A DNA stretch of 64,000 nucleotides from Pseudomonas sp. B20(2017) (lineage in GTDB: Bacteria > Pseudomonadota > Gammaproteobacteria > Pseudomonadales > Pseudomonadaceae): positions 1 through 64,000 of the forward strand of contig NZ_NEJP01000010.1 in NCBI RefSeq assembly GCF_002113125.1, read 5' to 3'. The translations under genes and the position numbers were made by a program. The notes under the pieces were generated by a model. The model did no database searches and was not told the DNA's origin. It was given only the letters and a program-made list of their open reading frames with translations. Numbering within the stretch: the stretch's first letter is position 1; each line of letters starts with the position of its first letter. Below are positions 60,721-64,000 of the stretch, piece after piece.

Positions 60721-60731
60721 TACGCCGTAGA

Positions 60732-60768
60732 AAAAGTGGCCCCGTTGACGCGGTGGCCACTTTTTTTT
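60732..60768 (+). terminator. Rho-independent terminator after the binding-protein gene
   Basis: AAAAGTGGCC pairs with GGCCACTTTT and is followed by a run of eight T residues. It lies 12 bp after the stop codon. This separates most transcripts of the highly expressed binding protein from the next gene. Confidence 0.9.
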
Positions 60769-60846
60769 CGCCCGTGATTTATCCTGTCAGCACATTTCAA
60801 TGCAGTCATTGCCCCGGCAGCGACCACAGAATTTCCGGAGTTCCCC

Positions 60847-61959
60847 ATGCAACGCATCGATCATCTTCTGCCCTGGAGCCACTTGGGCAGCGAACGTTCC
60901 CTGAGCGTGTTCCGTTACGGCGCCGGCCCGCGCAAGGTCTACATCCAGGCCAGCCTGCACGCCGATGAACTGCCGGGCATGCGCACCGCGTGGGAACTGA
61001 AAAAACGCCTGGCCGAGCTGGAAACCAACGGCCAGTTGCAAGGCGTGATCGAACTGGTGCCAGTGGCTAACCCGATCGGCCTCGATCAGCACCTGCAAGG
61101 CAGCCACTTGGGGCGCTTCGAGCTGGGCAGCGGCAAGAACTTCAACCGCTCCTTCGTCGAACTCAGCGCGCCGGTGGCCGAGCGAATCGGGGATCAGTTG
61201 GGCAGCGATGCCGAGGCCAACATTGCGCTGATCCGCCAGACCATGGGTCAGGTGCTCGATGAATTGCCGGCCCCGGCTTCGCAACTGGAAGCACTGCACC
61301 GTCTGTTGCTGCGCCACGCCTGCGAGGCCGATATCACCCTCGATCTGCATTGCGACTTTGACGCCGCGATTCATATTTACGCACTGCCGCAGCACTGGCC
61401 TGAGTGGCAGTCCCTCGCCGCACGTTTGAAGGCTGGCGTGGCGCTGCTGTGTGAAGATTCCGGCGGCAGTTCGTTCGATGAGTCCTGCTCCACACCGTGG
61501 CTGCGCCTGGCACGTATGTTCCCGGGTGCGGCGATTCCACCGGCCAACCTCGCCACCACCCTGGAACTGGGCAGTATGGGCGACACCCGCGTCGATCAGG
61601 CTCAGTCCAATTGCGAGGCGATCCTCGGCTTCTTGGCCGAGCAGGGCTTCATCAGCGGCGAATGGCCGAAAGCGCCGGAAGAATGCTGCGAAGGCATGCC
61701 GTTCGAAGGCACTGAATACCTGTTCGCCCCGCACCACGGTGTGGTGAGTTTCCTGCGCGATGCCGGTGAGTGGGTGGAGCGCGGCGATGCGCTGTTTGAA
61801 GTGGTCGATCCGCTGAACGACCGCGTGACCACCGTGCGCGCCGGCACCAGCGGCGTGTTGTTCGCCATCGATCGCGGGCGCTACACCCAGCCGGGCATCT
61901 GGCAGGCGAAAGTGGCGGGGCGCGAGCCGATCCGAGTTGGGAAGCTGATTAACGACTGA
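60847..61959 (+). CDS. Succinylglutamate desuccinylase/aspartoacylase-family protein (AotO-like)
   Basis: A 370-residue M14-type deacylase. Zinc-site regions are seen in VYIQASLHADELPG (HxxE) and ITLDLHCDFDAAIH (His), with NFNRSF in between; TTLELGSMGD holds the catalytic Glu, and a C-terminal biotinyl-lipoyl-like part follows (APHHGVVSFLRDAGEWVERG). In the arginine transport operon aot a similar gene (aotO) accompanies the transporter. Here only the binding protein and this enzyme are together. Substrate is not proven. Confidence 0.84.
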   Translation: MQRIDHLLPWSHLGSERSLSVFRYGAGPRKVYIQASLHADELPGMRTAWELKKRLAELETNGQLQGVIELVPVANPIGLDQHLQGSHLGRFELGSGKNFNRSFVELSAPVAERIGDQLGSDAEANIALIRQTMGQVLDELPAPASQLEALHRLLLRHACEADITLDLHCDFDAAIHIYALPQHWPEWQSLAARLKAGVALLCEDSGGSSFDESCSTPWLRLARMFPGAAIPPANLATTLELGSMGDTRVDQAQSNCEAILGFLAEQGFISGEWPKAPEECCEGMPFEGTEYLFAPHHGVVSFLRDAGEWVERGDALFEVVDPLNDRVTTVRAGTSGVLFAIDRGRYTQPGIWQAKVAGREPIRVGKLIND

Positions 61960-61986
61960 AGGATCTTCGCTGAATTTGATGGCCTG

Positions 61987-62069
61987 CATCGCTAGCAAGC
62001 TAGCTCCCACAGTGATGGTGTTGTTTCAGTAGCATGCGGTCAATTGTGGGAGCGAGCTTGCTCGCGATG
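61987..62069. repeat. REPIN with one mutated unit
   Basis: The left unit CATCGCTAGCAAGCTAGCTC carries two changes (CTAG in place of CGAG/CTCG) that keep its own palindrome, while the right unit TGTGGGAGCGAGCTTGCTCG is standard. The two are about 33 bp apart. The paired changes show selection for the hairpin in the left unit. Confidence 0.8.
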
Positions 62070-62148
62070 GCGGCATCTGCAGCACCCCATCATCCGGATC
62101 ACAGTGTTAGGCTCTGCCCCGAACCCTGCACTGTGTGAAGGAAGGCTT

Positions 62149-62865
62149 ATGTTGAAGGTGTTTGCGCTGTTGACGCTGCTGGCGTCCACTGCCGTTCAGG
62201 CTCAGACCTCGCTGCAAAACGATCTGCCACTCAACTACCTGGCCCAGGTGCACCCGGACGCCGAACAGCGTCCGCTGGTGATTTTCCTGCATGGCTATGG
62301 CAGCAACGAAGCAGACTTGATCGGTATGAAATTTCAGTTGCCCAAGCAGTACAACTACCTGTCGGTGCAGGCACCGATGGCGTTGGGGGAAGGGCGTTTC
62401 CAGTGGTTTCGCAAGAAAGGCGAGGGTGCCTACAACGGCGAGACCGATGATCTGAAGGCCAGCAGCCAGAAACTGCGGGCCTTTATCGCTGCGGCGGCGC
62501 AGAAATATCACGCGCAACCGGAGAAGGTGTACCTGATCGGTTTCAGCCAGGGCGCGATGATGACCTATGAAGTCGGGCTACGGCAGCCGGCGGCGGTGGG
62601 TGGCATTGCCGCGTTGAGCGGGCGGGTGTTGCCGGTGCTCAAGAGCGAGCTGAAGTCAGAGCAACAGCATCCACCGCTGGAAATCTTCATCGGCCACGGC
62701 ACGGCGGATGACCGTGTGCCTTACAGCGGTGGCACCGAGGCCGATGCGTTGTTGCAGAAGCTGTCGTACAAACCGCAATTTCATGCTTATCCCGGTGTCG
62801 GCCACAGCATCAGCGCGGCCGAGCTTCGGGATTTGAACGACTGGTTGCAGCAACTCAATCCCTAA
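62149..62865 (+). CDS. Secreted carboxylesterase/phospholipase-like alpha/beta hydrolase
   Basis: A 238-residue protein with a signal peptide (MLKVFALLTLLASTAVQA). The alpha/beta hydrolase features are LVIFLHGYGSNEADLIG, the nucleophile elbow GFSQGA, GTADDRVP with the Asp and PGVGHSI with the His. This fits the carboxylesterase/phospholipase family (EstB-like). It would act in the periplasm or outside. ATG 62149 has GAAGGAAGG upstream and follows a REPIN; a longer frame would begin inside it. Confidence 0.85.
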   Translation: MLKVFALLTLLASTAVQAQTSLQNDLPLNYLAQVHPDAEQRPLVIFLHGYGSNEADLIGMKFQLPKQYNYLSVQAPMALGEGRFQWFRKKGEGAYNGETDDLKASSQKLRAFIAAAAQKYHAQPEKVYLIGFSQGAMMTYEVGLRQPAAVGGIAALSGRVLPVLKSELKSEQQHPPLEIFIGHGTADDRVPYSGGTEADALLQKLSYKPQFHAYPGVGHSISAAELRDLNDWLQQLNP

Positions 62866-62868
62866 GCA

Positions 62869-63435
62869 TCACTTTTCCCTGAGGATGGTTTTCACCAGCG
62901 CCTCGTGACCGCTCTTGTCGCTGGCCCGGGAAATCACCTGGACCAGCGCCATGCGCGTGCCGGAGCCTGCCAGCAACGTGGTATTGAGGGTCTGGCCGCC
63001 GCCCTGGGTGGCGGTGCTGTCGACCTGACGCAGGCCAAGGCCGTTGCCTTTCTGGGTCAGGCTCTTTTCGCTGAGTTTGTTGAAGTCCGGCAGGGCTTTG
63101 CGCTGGGCGTCGATGAAATCGGAGACGGTGCCGTCGAGGAACGCACTGTCGTTGTCCTTGACGTTGTTGCCTTCGGGAATCTGGTTTTCGGCGACGATGA
63201 CCACAGTCTTGGTGGCGTCGTTGCTGTACATGGTGCCCTTGGCACCGGTCGGACCTGCCGGTAGCGGGTCGCCGACAAAGCCCTTGGGCAGGACAAAACT
63301 GAATTTGCCGTCGAGCATCGAGACCTTCTCGGTGACAGCCTTCTCTTTGGCCTTGGCTGCCTGAGCATTGATGGCGCCGAAACCGGCCACCGCCGCCAAC
63401 AACAGGACGACGGCTTTCTTGCTAAGCAATGACAT
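62869..63435 (-). CDS. Periplasmic protein, unknown function
   Basis: A 188-residue protein with a signal peptide (VVLLLAAVAGFGAINAQA). The mature part has MLDGKFSFVLPKGFVGDP, FIDAQRKALPDFNKLSEKSL and GSGTRMALVQVISRASDKSG, a pattern seen in DcrB-like/PsbP-like small lipid- or solute-associated proteins. I cannot assign a named family with certainty. It converges on the esterase gene with a 3-bp gap, so transcripts must overlap. Confidence 0.65.
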   Translation of the reverse strand: MSLLSKKAVVLLLAAVAGFGAINAQAAKAKEKAVTEKVSMLDGKFSFVLPKGFVGDPLPAGPTGAKGTMYSNDATKTVVIVAENQIPEGNNVKDNDSAFLDGTVSDFIDAQRKALPDFNKLSEKSLTQKGNGLGLRQVDSTATQGGGQTLNTTLLAGSGTRMALVQVISRASDKSGHEALVKTILREK

Positions 63436-63521
63436 TCGAATCTCCGAGGGATGGTCGCGCTTGGGCGGCGATCATCCCATGGAGCGTGCATGGCACTCCA
63501 GAGCGGTTTGTCCGGTCGGGA

Positions 63522-64000
63522 TCAGTTCCGCGACGGTGCCGGCGCGGGTTTGGCCAGCAACTGCCGGGTGACGCCCAGCATCGCCACCGAAACGGCCATG
63601 GCCACCGCGAAACCACCGAAACCCAGATTGGGAACCGTCAGCGCCAGCACCAGACAAAACGCCGAAAACGAATACATCCCCGTCGCCGTCGCCCGCAACA
63701 ACGCCGCGGTAAACGCCGGGCCACGGGTCTGCTGGGAAAACACCGCCATTACGCTGCCCAATACCGGGAACACCGCGAGCAGGCCGCTCCAGCGCTCGCC
63801 AACGGTACTGGCCAGCATCGTCACCACCAGCGTCAGCGCGGCCCCGGCGATCATCCGCCAGACCAGTTTGTCCGACTTCGGCGCCGGACCACTGACCACC
63901 GGTTGCACTTTGGGAAACAGGTACGGCGCGGAAAGAAGGGCAGTCGCAGCGGCGGCAACCGAGAAGGGCAGAGAGGCCGGAAGCAACGACAGAATCAGCG
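63522..64000 (-). CDS. Membrane protein, 5' end cut off by the window
   Basis: The frame is open to the right edge, so at least 158 residues are seen and the N-terminus is missing. The visible part has about five hydrophobic segments (LPFSVAAAATALLSAPYLFP, MIAGAALTLVVTMLASTVG, WSGLLAVFPVLGSVMAVFSQ, YSFSAFCLVLALTVPN, FAVAMAVSVAMLGVTRQLL). No family was recognised. It lies about 86 bp before the periplasmic protein gene, in the same direction. Confidence 0.65.
   Translation of the reverse strand, partial: LILSLLPASLPFSVAAAATALLSAPYLFPKVQPVVSGPAPKSDKLVWRMIAGAALTLVVTMLASTVGERWSGLLAVFPVLGSVMAVFSQQTRGPAFTAALLRATATGMYSFSAFCLVLALTVPNLGFGGFAVAMAVSVAMLGVTRQLLAKPAPAPSRN

Overview
The window looks like chromosomal DNA of a fluorescent-group Pseudomonas. 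GC is high, short REP/REPIN palindromes of the Pseudomonas type occur at four places, and the gene families (AruF/AruG-type succinyltransferases, AotJ/AotO-like pair, HglS, cobF, Hcp/VgrG) fit that genus. This assignment rests on family recognition only; no search was run. I saw no rRNA, tRNA, CRISPR array or intact insertion sequence.

Layout. (1) 201-18972, minus strand: a 17-gene exopolysaccharide operon, transcribed from ugd down to a GNAT gene. It covers precursor supply (ugd, nucleotide-sugar epimerase), initiation (phosphoglycosyl transferase), export (OPX lipoprotein, Wzz-type co-polymerase, a partner ATPase with an altered Walker A), glycosyltransferases, a Wzy/ligase-type polymerase, a Wzx flippase, a secreted glycosidase-like protein and an unusual set of acyl-modifying enzymes (two GNAT paralogues, a FemAB/BioF2-type transferase, two deacetylases). 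(2) 19363-21060: a divergent sulfatase-family membrane protein. (3) 21234-25393: an AttEFGH-like ABC system, then small proteins to 26600. (4) 26926-28813: a glycosyltransferase and a VanW protein. (5) 28862-41271: a type VI secretion effector island (hcp - vgrG - DUF4123 adaptor - RHS toxin - immunity gene) followed by an AT-rich array of orphan toxin and immunity fragments. (6) 41586-49034: hglS, a hydrolase and Baeyer-Villiger-type monooxygenase pair, a MASE2-GGDEF cyclase, an M20 peptidase and an oxaloacetate decarboxylase-like gene. (7) 49195-56422: a tight minus-strand catabolic run (RpiR regulator, isochorismatase-type amidohydrolase, glutamine synthetase-like enzyme, N-formylglutamate amidohydrolase, APC permease, second-copy aruF/aruG). 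(8) 56745 to the end: a phosphatase-like gene with cobF, an ftrA-like regulator with a rhodanese, an amino-acid binding protein with an AstE/AotO-like gene, an esterase, a periplasmic protein and a truncated membrane gene.

The most interesting region is 28862-32840. Downstream of the RHS toxin and its immunity gene, five copies of a roughly 50-bp palindrome (arms of the type GGGGACAGATTTATTTT) separate units that each hold about one element: an orphan toxin tail overlapping its own immunity gene, a displaced piece of RHS core, two immunity-like genes, and the 3' stub of an immunity gene related to another in the array. This looks like a record, and perhaps a mechanism, of toxin-tip exchange in which a mobile palindrome marks the cassette borders. 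The sequence shows the architecture directly; the function and mobility are inferred.
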